Assembly (NCBI RefSeq): GCF_021018805.1
Contig: NC_086254.1
Coordinates: 682,001-746,000 of the forward strand
Direction of reading: 5' to 3'
DNA from: Prinia subflava
Lineage: Eukaryota > Chordata > Aves > Passeriformes > Cisticolidae
DNA: 64,000 bases
Part shown: piece by piece, positions 24,419 through 38,100 of the stretch
How positions within the stretch are numbered: the first letter of the stretch is position 1
How the letters are laid out: every line of letters begins with the position of its first letter
The notes under the pieces: model-generated
What the model was told of the DNA's origin: nothing
The model's input: only the letters and a program-made list of their open reading frames with translations
Database searches by the model: none
Program-made: the position numbers and the translations under genes

Positions 24419-26266
24419 AAAGCTGCATGAGTAGCCTAAGCTCAGTGAGACTGAAGCTGCACACTGTTTTGAGCAACTTTTTTTTGTTTCCAATTATGAT
24501 AATTTTAAACATACTGGAGGCTGCATGCAGCATCTTTCATTTACAGACAATTGTTTTATCTAAGGACACATAGAGATACCTGAGGTACCATAAACAAATG
24601 GCAGCACCCCGAGTTCACTTTCACAGAGGCCCAAGATCTTGGGAGAGAAATGTGTGAACTACCACTGCAAATGGACTGGACAGACACTCACACACCTGAG
24701 AAAGCTTGGAAATCCTTCCTGAGTCTCTCACTTTGAACTCTCCTGTGCAGTACTCACAGGGTTGACAAGGCCACAAGTCACCTTCCTCTTCCTCTTCTTC
24801 CTCCACATTGCTGGCTGTTTCAGCGTTATCCATTAACACACCTGAGTAACCCCAGCCTTCGCCAGCCTGACCTGGCTTCTCACTACATAGAAATGTGTGT
24901 TTATTTTGTTCAGTGGCTACTGAGATAGCGTGGCACATCACACGCAGCCCCAGTTGTTAATTCACCAAGGATTCCTGGCAGTTGGTGCATGGATAGGGAA
25001 GGCTTTGATGCTGGGTTCAGACCCATATCGGCAGATATTGATTACCTCAGGTTGAACGTGTTGGCAACGATGGCTTTATGTTCCTGTAGTGATAACACTT
25101 TCCTCCATTCTTAATAACCAGGAGAGTTCAGTGCCCCTCACTGGGGTGGCTAGGCTCATGTGACACTAGTCACAAGTGTCCCAGCAGCTTGTTATTTAAT
25201 AAATATTATTTATAAATAATGAATTATCTTTTAACTGTGCATGGGGGAATTTTGCTGTGGTATTTTCCCTGCTGGGGATAAGAAGCCAACAGGTCACACC
25301 CATGTCCCAGCAGTCAGCCTTCCTCTGCCTCTCCAGACGACATTGGAACTACTAGTGATGGAAGTTAATAATAAATCGCTGTTTCTTGGAAAAATGCTGG
25401 TCATGACTCATATTGAGCAGTGTTGCTGTGGTGGAACACCCACCACAGCTGGGACTAGCGCCTCCAGCCAGTGTCCTGCCACAGGCAGTCCCAGTGTGAC
25501 CAGCCTGTCACCCATGTGGTGGCTGTGATGGGAAGCAGGTCAGACTCCAGCCAGCCATGGTTAATAGATCAGACTGCACTGGGTTGGAGTCCTGCTGAGG
25601 GTCAGCGGAGTCTCATCCTTGGGTCAGCAGTCACAGATTCTCTGAGGGGCACCAGCTGCCTGAGGGAATTTCTCAAAGCTGAGCCCTTACCTCACTGGGG
25701 CAGTGACTGCACATTCCATAGAGAAGCTACCCCTCTAAACTCTTCATAATTCTCATGGCAATCAGCTAGTACTAATTCCATTTCACATCGCAAATCTGTA
25801 TTCAAGTGCTGGCAGGGCTATAATTTCACTGATTTATCTGGTTTCTAGAAACAGTCTCATTTAAATACATTCTTTGTCTCAGTTTTGCAACCTCCAGCTA
25901 AAGCAGCCTCCTGAACTGACTTTGTGTGACTCTGAGGAACAATGGTTCATGTTACAATGTGGCAAACTGTCCTATTCCCCACATTTCTGATATGATGCCT
26001 TTAGGTACCACCTGTCTGACAGGAACACCTGAGCCAAACTGAGGGAGTAGTTTACCAGGGATCTGCTGAATTTCATTATCCCTGGATCTTTGAACTGAGG
26101 TCAGGCTTTCCAGGAGATTCTCTCTGGCTCCGTCACAAACTATGACTGACCTGCAGCACCATCCAGCTGATAAAGCACAACTCTCCCACTCACCATCCTG
26201 CACAGAGGAACCACCCATAGAGCTACCTAGAACAGGTGCTAGGAAAACATCAGAGAGGAGTGAGGG

Positions 26267-26700
26267 GATCATAGAATCAAGGAATGGTTTGGTTGGAAGG
26301 ATCTTGAAGCTCATCCAGTTCCACCCCCTGCCACGGGCAGGGACACCTTCCACTATCCCAGGCTGCTCCAAGCCCCGTCCAGCCTGGCCTTGGGCACTTC
26401 CAGGGATCCAGGGGCAGCCACAGCTGCTCTGGGCACCCTGTGCCAGGGCCTGCCCACCCTCCCAGGGAACAATTCCTTCCCAATATCCCACCCATCCCTG
26501 CCCTCTAGCAGTGGGAAGCCATTCCCTGTGTCCTCTCCCTCCATTCCTTGTCCAAAGTCCCTCTCCAGCTCTCCTGCAAATCCTTTAGATACTGGGAGGG
26601 GCTCTAAGGTCTCCCTGGAGTCTTCTCCAGGTAAACAATCCCAACTCTCTCAGCCTTTCCTCATAGCAGGGAATCCTGCCTAACAATACTTCCTTAGAAA
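26267..26700 (-). repeat. CR1 LINE 3' fragment
   Basis: Reverse orientation, GATCATAGAATCAAGGAATG tail, then the canonical blocks on to a TCTCCAGGTAAACAATCCCA block near 26625. It lies just beyond the likely end of the MTMR4 3' UTR. Confidence 0.9.
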
Positions 26701-26949
26701 GAAAACAACTTCTCCTTGGGTCCTTATAGGAGAGGCTGGAAGGCCCTGGTTTTCTTGGGAAGGACATCCTGCAGGTTTGTTGGAAGAGGGCAGAGGTGTT
26801 CTGTGTCCTACCTGTGATTCTGATTGTGAGAAGGGATATTAAATCCTTAACACACCTTAATCAAGGGAAAAGGTGGTGAGTAACAGCAGCTTGAAACTCC
26901 CTGGGCAAGCAGAACTCCCCAGAGAGGAAAGAAGGGGCCAAACCCAGCA

Positions 26950-29013
26950 GCACTAATATAGAGATTTTATTTTGACTGTATCGAGTTGTAGAGCACATTT
27001 TGTTTGTCACAATGCCATCGAACTGATTGGAGAGTTTTTGGCCAGCACATTGTGACACTGAAACTCAAAAGAGCTAAAAGCAGTTTGGACTAATGGCCTG
27101 AATGGGAGGGCCAGCAGTACCTGGTTTCTGGCTTCCTCATCACTTGCAGTCATTTCAACACGTGCAAAACAGGAGCAAATCCAGTTTCTTCTGCCAGACC
27201 AGTGGTCACGCTTCCATGTCCAGCAATGACTGCAAGGTACAAGGCAGGGGAGAATCTGAAGCAAGGTGCCTTCGCTTCCTAGAGCCATGTTGGTTGTTCT
27301 CAGTATGGAAAAGAAGCAGAGTCTAAGTTAGTACAGGGTCTTCAGAGGATGAGCTTCACTCACACATCAGGATTTACAAAACCAGAGGCTGACAAGTCCA
27401 AGTGCAAGAAAGGATCCTTTTTTAATTCCTTCCGACAGAGATGACAAACCATTACCAAAAGATCTGGGAGATCACAACAGTGTCAAGTCCTTTGCCTTGT
27501 TAGCAGACCAGTGTCCCCTCAGAGGTCCTCCCTGCCACATACCAAGTCTCAGCTCCTGAAGTGCAGAATGTATTGGAAAGAAAACCTACACTTCTGCAAA
27601 TAAATGCTCCACCTTCAAATTCTTCTGAGTTTGAAATTCCTGACTAGTATCCACAGATGCCTTGCAGAGGAGGCAGAATGGATGCTCCTCAAGGGACCTA
27701 GGGATTACAAGCCCACTGAAGCCCACTTTATAAACTCTTCTTCCTTTCTAAACCCAGTTTCTTGTCCTTAGGATGAATTGGGATTCCTGCTCTCTAGTTT
27801 AAAGGAGAAGCAGAGAGGCAATTACAAGTTGGCAACTCTGAACTTTGACTGCTATACAGGAGACAAAAAAAGAAGTCAAATTCAAGAGGCATTTCAGGTA
27901 GCACTGGGGCAAGTCAGAGAGATTGTTTCCACCACTGAACAGATGCCACATGTCATGGTTATTACTGCAGCTTGGCTGTACATCCTAAAGCACAGACCAT
28001 AGTGTCTATGTCAGCCGGTGTCCTTCCCCATCCCCATTTTGGTATCAATGCTTCATTCTCCCTTCTTCGGGTTACATTAAGTGCACAGAAATATATAGCA
28101 GCATTTGGACTGAAACCCTCACATACACCAGACAGCACATTCCAGGAGGTAAAACAACACATTATGGCCTATACCCTCAAGGTATCAAGTTTTCAGGATA
28201 AAGAGCAGTAGGAAGTGGAGAGCTGAGGACAGAAAAGGGGAGGAGGAGCAACACAGGAACACGAGTTCTGTTTCCATGCCAGGAGAGGATCAGGGTGCCA
28301 TTCCTGTGTTAGCACCAGGCTGTGACACAACCGCAGACAAAGCAGACGGGCAGAGCAGAAGTGAAAAGCCAATCTCCCATCTCCCCATGGTGCTGGGGGC
28401 AGGGACAAAGTCCAGTGTGACACTGATCCCAGCAGAGCCTGAAAACGGGCACGATCTCCTCGGCCCTTTTCAGCTGGAATGAATTTCTCTTCAGAGGTCA
28501 AGAGAAAATCAATTAGTGACGGCTAATGAGTCTTGTTCACCAAGCTGATCGCAAATCACACTCATGGAAAGAGAATCTACAGATCTGCTCCAGGCTGAGG
28601 CCCTTCCAATGCCCATGAGAGCTTGCCCTCTTCCTTCTCACACAACAGCCTGCCTTTGGAGGGGGAGGTGGTTCTAAACATGCCTTTCTATTGCTCTGGG
28701 GGGACTTTGCACAGGCAAGAGCTGTGAAAACATTGCCTTCCAGCCCACAAAAGGAAGAGGTTGTGATCCTCTCTCAGCCCTAGGCCATCAGGGCTACAAC
28801 ACACAGGCCCACCAGCTCCAGGGTGGGAACACTGCAAACTCTCTGATCTGAGCTCCTCTGCTCCAGCCTGGCAGTGAGGCTGCTGCAGACAGTGCATTCC
28901 AGCTTGGTGTTCAAGTGTTGCACCAAAGGCCTTCACAGTTACCCTGGAGACAGAGTCACCCTTCAAAGCCGCGAGAGAAAAGGCTGGGCTTCGACAGGTC
29001 CCTTGTCTGGCAT
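26950..29013 (-). other. MTMR4: Probable MTMR4 3' UTR
   Basis: About 2 kb between the MTMR4 stop codon and the AATAAA candidate, free of recognised interspersed repeats, which is typical of a retained 3' UTR in this CR1-rich region. Frames here are short and unlike known proteins. The true end needs transcript data. Confidence 0.45.
26966..26971 (-). terminator. MTMR4: Candidate MTMR4 polyadenylation signal
   Basis: AATAAA on the minus strand (TTTATT on the plus), about 2.04 kb past the MTMR4 stop codon. It is the first canonical hexamer I see on this strand after the stop; an ATTAAA variant lies near 27422. Either could end the message. Confidence 0.4.
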
Positions 29014-29191
29014 TCAACTGGAAGCTGTGGCAATGGGTTTCTTCATATGTTGGCTCATGAGCTCCCTGGCACGAGACACTTGGATATGGTCATAACAGGA
29101 GTTACAAACGAGGACAGGGTCATACAACTGCTGATCAGGGATGGGCAGCTTCAGATGGCAGCAGGTAGCACAGAACACATTCCCACAGTTC
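29014..29191 (-). CDS. MTMR4: MTMR4 coding exon 18 (end of FYVE finger and stop)
   Basis: Encodes [20 protein letters not shown], then [11 protein letters not shown] and the conserved C-terminus KKPIATASS followed by a stop. It supplies the remaining FYVE zinc ligands. Confidence 0.98.
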
Positions 29192-32100
29192 CTGTGAATG
29201 AGCAAGAAAATCAGTGAGAAGAGAGCTGGGACCACCACAGCAGAACTTGAGCAAGCACAAAGGATCCAGGTCAGGGCAAAGCACAAGCCTGACTGAGGAT
29301 TGTAAACATGTTTCCTATACTGTGGTCAGCAGTGCAAGCAAACTGCTAGTACTGACGGGGACTCATTGCTGTCCCAGAGAGGATCAAAGGCCTTGGAAAA
29401 ATACAAACAAGGACCATGTAGAATGGATCTCTGCAGGGAACTGATGAGGCCTGGCATGTGGAAAGACCTAAAACCTTCTCCTGAGAGCTGGAGGGAACAG
29501 ACCTGGCAGAGGGGCATTTTGTGATACCAGGCTGAAGAGAGGAGGGGCCCAGAGCACTGACATTTTTACCTGCAGTGGTGCCTTCGTTTGGCCAGCCAGA
29601 ACTCACAGTCGCAGTTGAAGCAGTGTGAGGCCATGTGGTCTGGGACCCACCGCGTGACCTAGGGTAGACACCAGTCAGCTCCTGTCTGTAACCCCCCAGT
29701 GACAGCTCTGCACAGGCTGGGGGTGGCTTTGGGCCACACCTCACAGTGAGCCTAACCCACCCGAGCCAGCAGCAGCAGAGGATGTATCAGCGACATAGGA
29801 GGCTGTTCACTGCCTCACTTCCAGAGCACTCTCTGCTGCTGTGCCCACCCAGGTCATCTGCAAAAAAAATTCCCTCCCACTCAATCACAGCTCCACGATG
29901 GGACACACACCTCAGTCTCCTTCTTATCCACTGGCTCCCAGCTTGCTTCTGACAAACAGTCCTCACTGTGGTCAGAACAGAAGTCCTCCGTGTCGCTGCT
30001 GTCCGATTCCTTCAGACACGTCTGCAAAATGAGACCAAGTCATCAATCCCCTCTGCTGCTGGGCACACACTCAGGGCACGCCCTGCTCCACACACTCTGT
30101 GCTGGTGAGGGGCACCTGGGTGGCTCCTGAGCCCCCAGACACAGGGCAAAGCCTCCATGAGTTTGTAGGAGTTTGATCCTCGAGCAGCAGAGGTATCTCT
30201 GGGTGGATGAGGACATGGCCAGGACGAGGACACGAGGGACAGAGGAACAATCTTTCCCACCCCCTCCCAAAGGGATGGAGAGCTGTGGGCTGGAGAGGGA
30301 GGTGTGCAGGGGTACAAGGACCTGGTACGGGGTGTGAGCGGCCTGTACTCACAAAGTCATCCTCGTAGTCCATGGGGGGCTCGGCCGGAGGAGCACAGAA
30401 GTGGCGAATGTCCAGGCGCAGCTGCAGCTCCCGCACCTGCCGGCGCAGCTGCTCCACCTCCTGCTTGTAGCTGGCCTCGATCTGCCGCAGCCGGTGCTGG
30501 ATCACGTCCGTGGGGAAGGGCAGCCCATCGTCATCCAGGTAGAGAGGAGGCACAGGAGAAGGACATTTTGGCGGCAGGTGTTTGGGACCAGAGGCTTGTT
30601 TCAGGTGGCAGGGCAGCCACAAACGGCTGGGCTTCCCAAAATATGTGTTCACATGGCCAGTGCAGGCCGAGAGCTTCCCACCTTCCCTGCCAGACCATGG
30701 GCCACTGAGGCACAGGCCTGGGGCCCGCAGGGGTTTGCTGCTCAGCCTCTTGCTGCAGCAGCCATAGGAGAGGAGGTGTCTGGGTGCAGGCTCCCCATTG
30801 GGGAGCGATGTCACCATGCCTTGAAAACTGTCCCAGTTGGACCCCAGGAAGGAGAACTCGCTGCTTTGGCTCTGGGAAATGGGCTTGCGCCATTGCTCCA
30901 GCAGGAGCCTCCCCGGCCGGCCAGGCTCCTCAAAGGGCATGCTCTGGCCAGCATCACCTCTGCCCTTGTCTGCATCTGGGCACGGGGTACCCAGGGCAGG
31001 GCCTGGAATGTCCTGAGAAGGGGTGCCTGGTGCCAGGGACTCCTGGCTGGGAATGTCTTGGCGGGTGGTGATTCTTTTGGAACAGCCTCCTTTGTTGGAC
31101 ACCATGCCAGCAGCCTTCAAAGGTTCCTGGGGACAGATTTCCAAATGCTTTCCAGAACTGGTGGAAACCTTGTCACCATTTTCCTGTCCGGAAGGATTTG
31201 GATCTGGACCCATGCCATCCAGTTCCTTCGTGAGTGTTGCATTTCCCTTTCCTACCTCCACAGGGACACTGCTGGCAGGCACAGCAGCCTGGTTGCCCAG
31301 CTGCTTGCTTGGCCCTTCATGCTCAGCACAGCCGCTGTCTTGCAGAGGAGGATTCTCCTCAGTCTCCTCCCTGGGCCGTGCCTCTCCTGTGGCCACTGCA
31401 GCACCTTCAGCCCCCTCAGTACTGGCATGCCGGGCTTCCAAGCCCACTCGCACCTCCTGACAGTGGTTGTTCAGATTGGGGTCACTGGATGTGCGGGTCA
31501 GAGGGCTGCTGGAGTCACAGGCTGAGAGCAAGTCATCCATAGATCTTGTCTTTGGTAATCTAGAACCCAAAAGCAAAGCAAATCTCAGGATAAACCCCCT
31601 GAAAATTCCCTGGTTTATGTCAAAACAGATGAGGGCAGGGAAATATTCCCCATTACAGCTCCAGGAGTGGGTGGAGAGGGGCAGTGCATCTGCAGGAGCT
31701 GAAATGCACAACACCACAGTGTGGCCTCCTGCCTTGGAAGTGCAGCAGAGACCTCAACTTCTCTGAGCGGCTGGGGCACTGCTATAGAGCTCTTGTTTCC
31801 ACAAGGAAGATGAGAACAACAACCAGGAAACGACAAGAAACTGCAAGAAGGCAGGAAGATCTGTGGGTACGCAACAACCTGAGCCTGAAGCTCAAAGCTC
31901 TTACCTGTCCAAACACCTGCCATTGAAGTCCTGGCTCTGAGATCCAGGGGGCATGTAGATGTCCATATCCTCTTGTCCCAGAGGATGTGGTGAGGAGGCC
32001 GGGAGGTATACGGCTGTCCAGAGGTGCAGAGCACGCACATGGCACACAGGATGCAGCACCTGTGACACCACCCGTGTTAGAGCCCAATGCCATAGAAAAC

Positions 32101-35100
32101 CCTCCAGCCCCTCCCCTGTGCCTGCCAGGGGAAAAGCCTGAAAAGTGGGCCAGGAGCTCTACTGACCTGCTCGGATCCGGGCATATAGAGCAGGTTGTGG
32201 AAGTTCTTGTTGCCAGCCCGCAGTAGTGACCACACAGAGCACGTGCGCTTGTAGATGTTGTGCATCTCGCGCTCGCAGGGGCTGTTCCCCAGGAAGGTCC
32301 CGTAGAGGCAGGAGTATGTGTGCTGCACCAGCTTCACCTGTGGCATGAAAGGAAGAGCCATGCTCAGAGCCACAGGGAAAAGGGGGTTCTTGCCTACAGG
32401 GGACACATCTTCCCCTCCTCTGCACTGCCTGCCCTGGGTGGCCTCACTGCTGTCCTTGCTTCCACACTGGGTAGGACAGGGATCATTAAACTGAAGGGAA
32501 AGCAACACTCATTTGATACCAAACCTTTCCCTCTAGAATCAAATGACTCTCTAGAACCCTCTCCTGCTTTTTTTGGTAAGACAGGGATTAATTTTTTTTC
32601 TGTATTTTATTTTTTTCAAATGTTACAGACCCATATAGCTCTGAGATATGCAAATCAAACCAGTGCTGCTGCTGGCATCTGAATTCCCTTGGCTGGAAAA
32701 GAAGAGAGATCCCTGGAGAAGGGATTCAGAAAAAACAGAGTATATAAACCCTCCACCACCCCTTCATGGGAGAACAGTTTTAAACTAAAAGAGAACAGAT
32801 TTAGATGAGATGTTAGGGACAAATTGTTCCCTGTGAGAGTGGTGAGGCCCTGGATCAGGCTGCCCAGAGAAATTATGGCTGTCCCATCCCTGAAAGTGAC
32901 CAAGACCAGGTTGGACAGGGCAGTCTGGGGTAGTGAAAAGTGTCCCTGCCCACGGCAGGGAACAGATGGAATGAGATGGGCTTTAAGTTCCCTTCCAACC
33001 CAAACCATTCCGAGATTCTGTGATCACATCACAGTCTCTCAAATTCTGCAGACCTCTTCTCTTTGAACTCCAGTACTGTAAAACATCACGACCTTCCCTC
33101 TGTCTATGCTCACATGTATGCACATGTATTTCTTACCAGAAAAGCTTCATTAAATTCAAAGAGGCAGGGAAATTGCTTCAGAAGCTGATGAACAGCATCC
33201 AGCCACTGGAGAAAAACTGGGCACTGCTCATTCTGATCTTCCACCTTTTGCTGGTGCCCACAGCGATCCCCAAACTTGTGACCAAAATCCAGCCAGTCTG
33301 ATTCAACAAGCACCTGGAAGCCCTGTGAATAAAAGACAAAACAATTGCAGAGACTTTGCTGAGGACACGTGGCAGGACAGAGCAAGCCTCATCCATCAGG
33401 AAAGGCTGGGAAGGAGGCTGCTGCAGTGCCTGGTTTGAGAGCAAAGCTCACCAGGGTTGGAGGTTTCCAGACACAAACTAACAGTTGTTATGTCTATGCA
33501 GCTCAGAGAATTTAGAGTAGGGAAACACAAGATGGTATTTCCCACAGCATTTCCCCAGGCTGGGCAGAAGAGTGAGGAACAATTCACGAAAAACAGGCAG
33601 GAAGAGAACAGGGAAAAAGTTAACACCCACCACAGCAGCTCAGAAACACCACTAAGCTTATTCCCAAATGCAATCCTGCACCTTTCCACAGGTATTCCAA
33701 GACAGAAGCTGCCTTTGAACAGACATGAACTGCAGCAGAGCACAATCCTACCTCCATGGTCCTGTAGTAAGGGTCCAGGAGAATCTTTGCCAGTGCCACA
33801 ATCTGTGGAGTCCTGTCCCAGCCGTCGGAGCAGTGAACCAGCACCGGACGCCCTTCTCTGTCCACAGCACTGGAGACCAGCACCGCTGCTTTCAGCATGA
33901 CAGACAGGTGCTGCAGCCACTTGGTGCTCTCCAGGGCTGAAAGCCAGCTGCAAGGGGGAAAAAGCCAAGAAAATGGTTGCTTAGCTCTCCTCTGAGGGAA
34001 AAAAAAAAACAACCACATTTTAACTTAAGTTTTCTTGGAGTCCTCAGTGAAAATCAGTCTTTTCTAAAACATGTCCCTGAAGAGCCAGACAGCCTGGAAA
34101 GAAGGGCAAAGAATCCAACCCCAAATTTAATTTTTCTCAAATACAACCGCATTTTAGAAACTCACAGAGGACACACACAACCAAGTGACTCTGAGACAGT
34201 GCCACAATCCCCTCTGGATTCATGGATCAAAATTAGCAGCATTCAAGCTAAGCACTTTCCCATCCCTCTATTTTCTCAGGCAGAAACCTGGGATAAAAAA
34301 AGGAAAAAGGAGCGAATCCCCCCTAGGTCACTGACAGATATGGCATCAAACTCAGCTAGAGAAAAGTCACTCACTTGCTGGGGTCTGGGACTTGACTGCA
34401 GACAGCACGCAGATATTGGAAGCTGTTCCGGATGGAGTGGATGTTGGCCATGCCCATGAACACAACTTCACAGTTGGGGTAATACTCTGATACGAGAGAC
34501 AGGAACATTTAGAGAGAGCTACAGCAGCTACAGAACATTCTGAACTGGAAGGGACCCACAGGGGCTATTGAATCCAACTCTGCTGCTACTGCCTCCACAC
34601 CCCAGTGCAGCTGCCCCTCACACACCATTCCTGGTGTTCATGGAGTCACTAAAGTTGGGAAAAACCTCCAACGTCCAAGGCCACCACTAACCCATGTTCC
34701 CAAGTGCCACATCCACAGGGCTGTTAAACCCCTCCAGAGACGGGGACTCCAACACTGCCCTGGGCAGCTGTGCCAGGGCCTGACAACCCTTTAATGAAGA
34801 AATTTTCCCCCATATCCAACCTAAACCTCCCCTGGCACAGCCTGAGGTCATTTCCACTCATCCTGTCCCTGTTCCCTAGGAGCAGAGCTTAACCCTCACC
34901 TGGCTGCCCCCTCCTGTCAGGGAGTTGTGCAGAACCAGAAAGTCTCCTCTGAGCCTCCTTTTCTCCAAGCTGAGCTCCCCTAGCTCCCCCAGCCACTCCT
35001 GGTGCTCCAGATTCTTCCCTAGCTCCATTCCCTCCTCATGGTCTTTCTTGTCCTAACAGGCACAGAACTGACCCCTGGATTGGAGGTGCCTCAGAAGTGG

Positions 35101-38100
35101 CCAGATAAGGGGGACAGTCCCTGCCTGCTACCACACTGTTGCTGGTACAGCTCAGGTGTCATTGACCTGTTGCTCACCTGGGCACACCTAGGCCCATGTT
35201 CAGCTGCTACCAACCAGCACTTTCCACTAGGCAGCTTTCCAGCCACTGTACCCCAGCCTAGAGCATTCCAGTGGGGCTGTTGTGACCCAAAAGCAGGACC
35301 CAGAACTTTGCCTTACTGAACCTGATCCAGTGGGCCTTGGCCTGTTGATCCAGCCTGTCCAGATCCCTGTGTGGGAAAATGCTCCCAGAGACCAAGCACC
35401 AAAATGCTACCCCGATACCCCAGCTGTGCCCTAGGAGCCACTGCCAGGCCCAAGAGGAAGATGTTCTGGGATGTTCTTGGCCCTTGGTACCTTCACATTC
35501 GCAGCCGCCTCCCTTGGCCCTGTTGGCCACGGCTGCTGTGTAGGACCTGGCGTCGAGGATCAGCAGCTTTTGAGGGGTTCCCGCGTTCTCCACGCCCGAA
35601 CATGCTGTCAATGACGAGTCTGCAGGGACACACAGGGACTGAGCTCCTGGCACCTCCCTCCCTCCCTCCACCCCAGTGCCACTGTGAGTAAGCCCAGAGA
35701 GCCACCCACACACCACAGTCATGGCATGATGGGGCCCAGGTTCTCCCCCTGGACACTAGGGTAAAGCCCTGCCCTGGACAGCCCTGGCAGCTCCTCTGTG
35801 GTGTCCCCCGTTCAGGAGGGCTGGCGGGAGCCACCTCACCGAAGTCGGTGTCGCAGGGCTCGCTGCCGTCGCTGCTCCCAGTGTGCGGCGTGGTGCCTGA
35901 TGTCCTCGCTCCGGGGTTCAAGGCACAAGCTTTGGCAATGGATGTCACCAGGTACTCATCATCAGCGTTCCTCCAGCCCCACCAGCTGATCTCGGGCTGG
36001 CTGCAGCGTGCGATCACCGCCCCGTTGCGCACGTGTCTGCAGGGACACAGAGCCTGGCTGAGCCCCCGCGAACGCCGGGCTGGCCTGGGACGCACTCCCT
36101 GTGCACAGCCACACCTGAGCTACTCCTGGCTGCAGCTGCTCTGTCTGCTGCAGCAACTGCTCTATCTACAGCACTGACTCTCTCATTAAGCAGTAAAAGA
36201 GGGTAGGGAATCTCAAATAACCATTTTTCACCACCGCAGCACTGACGGAGAGGCTAAACCAGCGTCATACTTTTATCTACAATAATATAGAATCATTTAG
36301 GTTGGAAAAGTCCTTCAAGATCCCCAAGTCCAATTTCGGACTTCTATTTATATATATTAATATATCCTGTAACCTATAAATATATAATCCAGATATTATT
36401 GTGTATAGATAGAACAGTATTTATATATTAAACCAGAGAGAAGAACTTTACATCATTATGGTTGTATTTTGGGAAAGTAATAGTTGTGTCATAGAACCAT
36501 GGAACCGTTTGGGTTGGAAGGGACATGGAAGATCACCTTGTTCGACCCCCCTGCCATGGGCAGGGACACCTTCCACTTGATTTTAAGGCTGTTCTGTTCT
36601 CTTCTTCTCTTTTTTTCCTCCCCTAAATTACAGACCCATTGTTAAACCATTTCACTTATCACCTCTAAGCTGGGAAGATGAGCTCCCTTGGCATCAGATC
36701 AAGGAGTTTCTGGGTGGAGGCCTGAGCTGGTGTTTATCAACAACCTCTAAATATGAACCCTACCCTGGCTGTGGTTACTGACACCTGGCAGGAGGCCTGA
36801 AGCAGGAATCAGTGCATTTCTCACATGAACACACTGGTCAAGTCATTCCCAACTGGCCTGGAAAGGGAAGGGACTGTGAGGTGACAAAGCTGCTGGAGAT
36901 AAAGAATGACCCAGAGAGTGTGAAATTTAGTATTAATAAGTGAAGAGTATTTACAGATGATCAAAGCATAACCCCAGCTGTTACATAGAGCAGTTTGGTG
37001 CAGATCAGCAGCCAAATCCCAAAGGCTTTAAAGTCACTGGGGAGCTCTCAAAAGTCTCAGCTCAATGCTCGCAAGAAGCACAAAGGTTAAGGATGTGCTA
37101 ACAGTTATCGGGAAAGGAAAGACATAAAATATTATGACTTCACATCTTAACCATACTAAAATGACACAAACTCCTCTCAAAAAGGATCATATTGTAGACA
37201 AACCAAGCTCCAGAGATGGGTGGCACAGACACAAGCAAGCACTGGAATGGTCATGCCATGCTTCAGAAACACAACTATTTCTTGGACAACAAACAAAACC
37301 AAGAGTGGACTCATGGTCACGGTGCAATGTGGAACTACTAACTACTAAATCCAACACTTGGTGGCAGGTTCACCAAGGGACAATGAGACAGTCACCCATT
37401 CTCCCAAATGAGTGTTGGAAATCTAAGGTAGCAGATGTTCCAAAGATGCACCAGGAAAGATCACCTGCATCCCTATCCTGTTTGTTATGTTTCCCTGAGG
37501 TGCTGCTCCTGCTGCCTAGTCCTTCTTGGAGATGGGAAAATAAACTGAACAGCCCTGAACCAAACCCACACACCAACCATGCTTAACCATTCCACCATCC
37601 CTCCTGCAGCATTTATCTGGAGATTACAGAGTCAAGGAATGGTTTGTATTGGGAAGGACCTTAAAGCTCATCCCATCCCACCCCCTCAATGGGCAGGGAC
37701 ATCGTCCACTCCAAGCCCTGTCCAACCTGGCCTTGGACACTGCCAGGGATCCAGGGGCAGCCACAGCTTCTCGGGCACCCTGTGCCAGGGCCTCCCGACC
37801 CTCACAGCAAACAATTCCTTCCCAGTATCCCTTCTAAACCTGCCTTCTGTCAGTTTGTGTAGCTTCCTTAATGACATCTCACAGATAGTAACAATGAAGA
37901 CTTTAAACTGAAGCCTTCCAAAGAAATAATGTTCATGTTTGGCTAAGTCAAAACACCGTGGGGACCCTTTACTTTAAGTGCTGCTCTGTTTTGCAATGTG
38001 ACTTGCAGAGCAGTCACTCCCAGGACATCTATTCCTGCCTTCAGAATCACTCAAGGATGGATAACAGAGAGCAGCAACGGCTTTGTTTATAGTAGTAAAT

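Larger units (their letters stand above)
8700..26940. other. Gene-poor interval between RNF43 and MTMR4
   Basis: About 18 kb with no exon I can recognise. Open frames are short or derive from CR1 and microsatellite DNA. It contains CR1 fragments at 12387, 17697, 18601, 20762, 22697, 24014 and 26267, the repeats at 8890 and 10793, and the inverted repeat at 11541-11864. In mammals HSF5 occupies this position. I see neither its heat-shock DNA-binding domain nor its C-terminal motif in any frame. The remaining unique DNA shows nothing I can support. Confidence 0.6.

Noticed and set aside
26142..26588. 148-codon plus-strand frame
   Set aside because: Mostly CR1 antisense sequence. The same peptide pieces recur at the other CR1 copies in the window.
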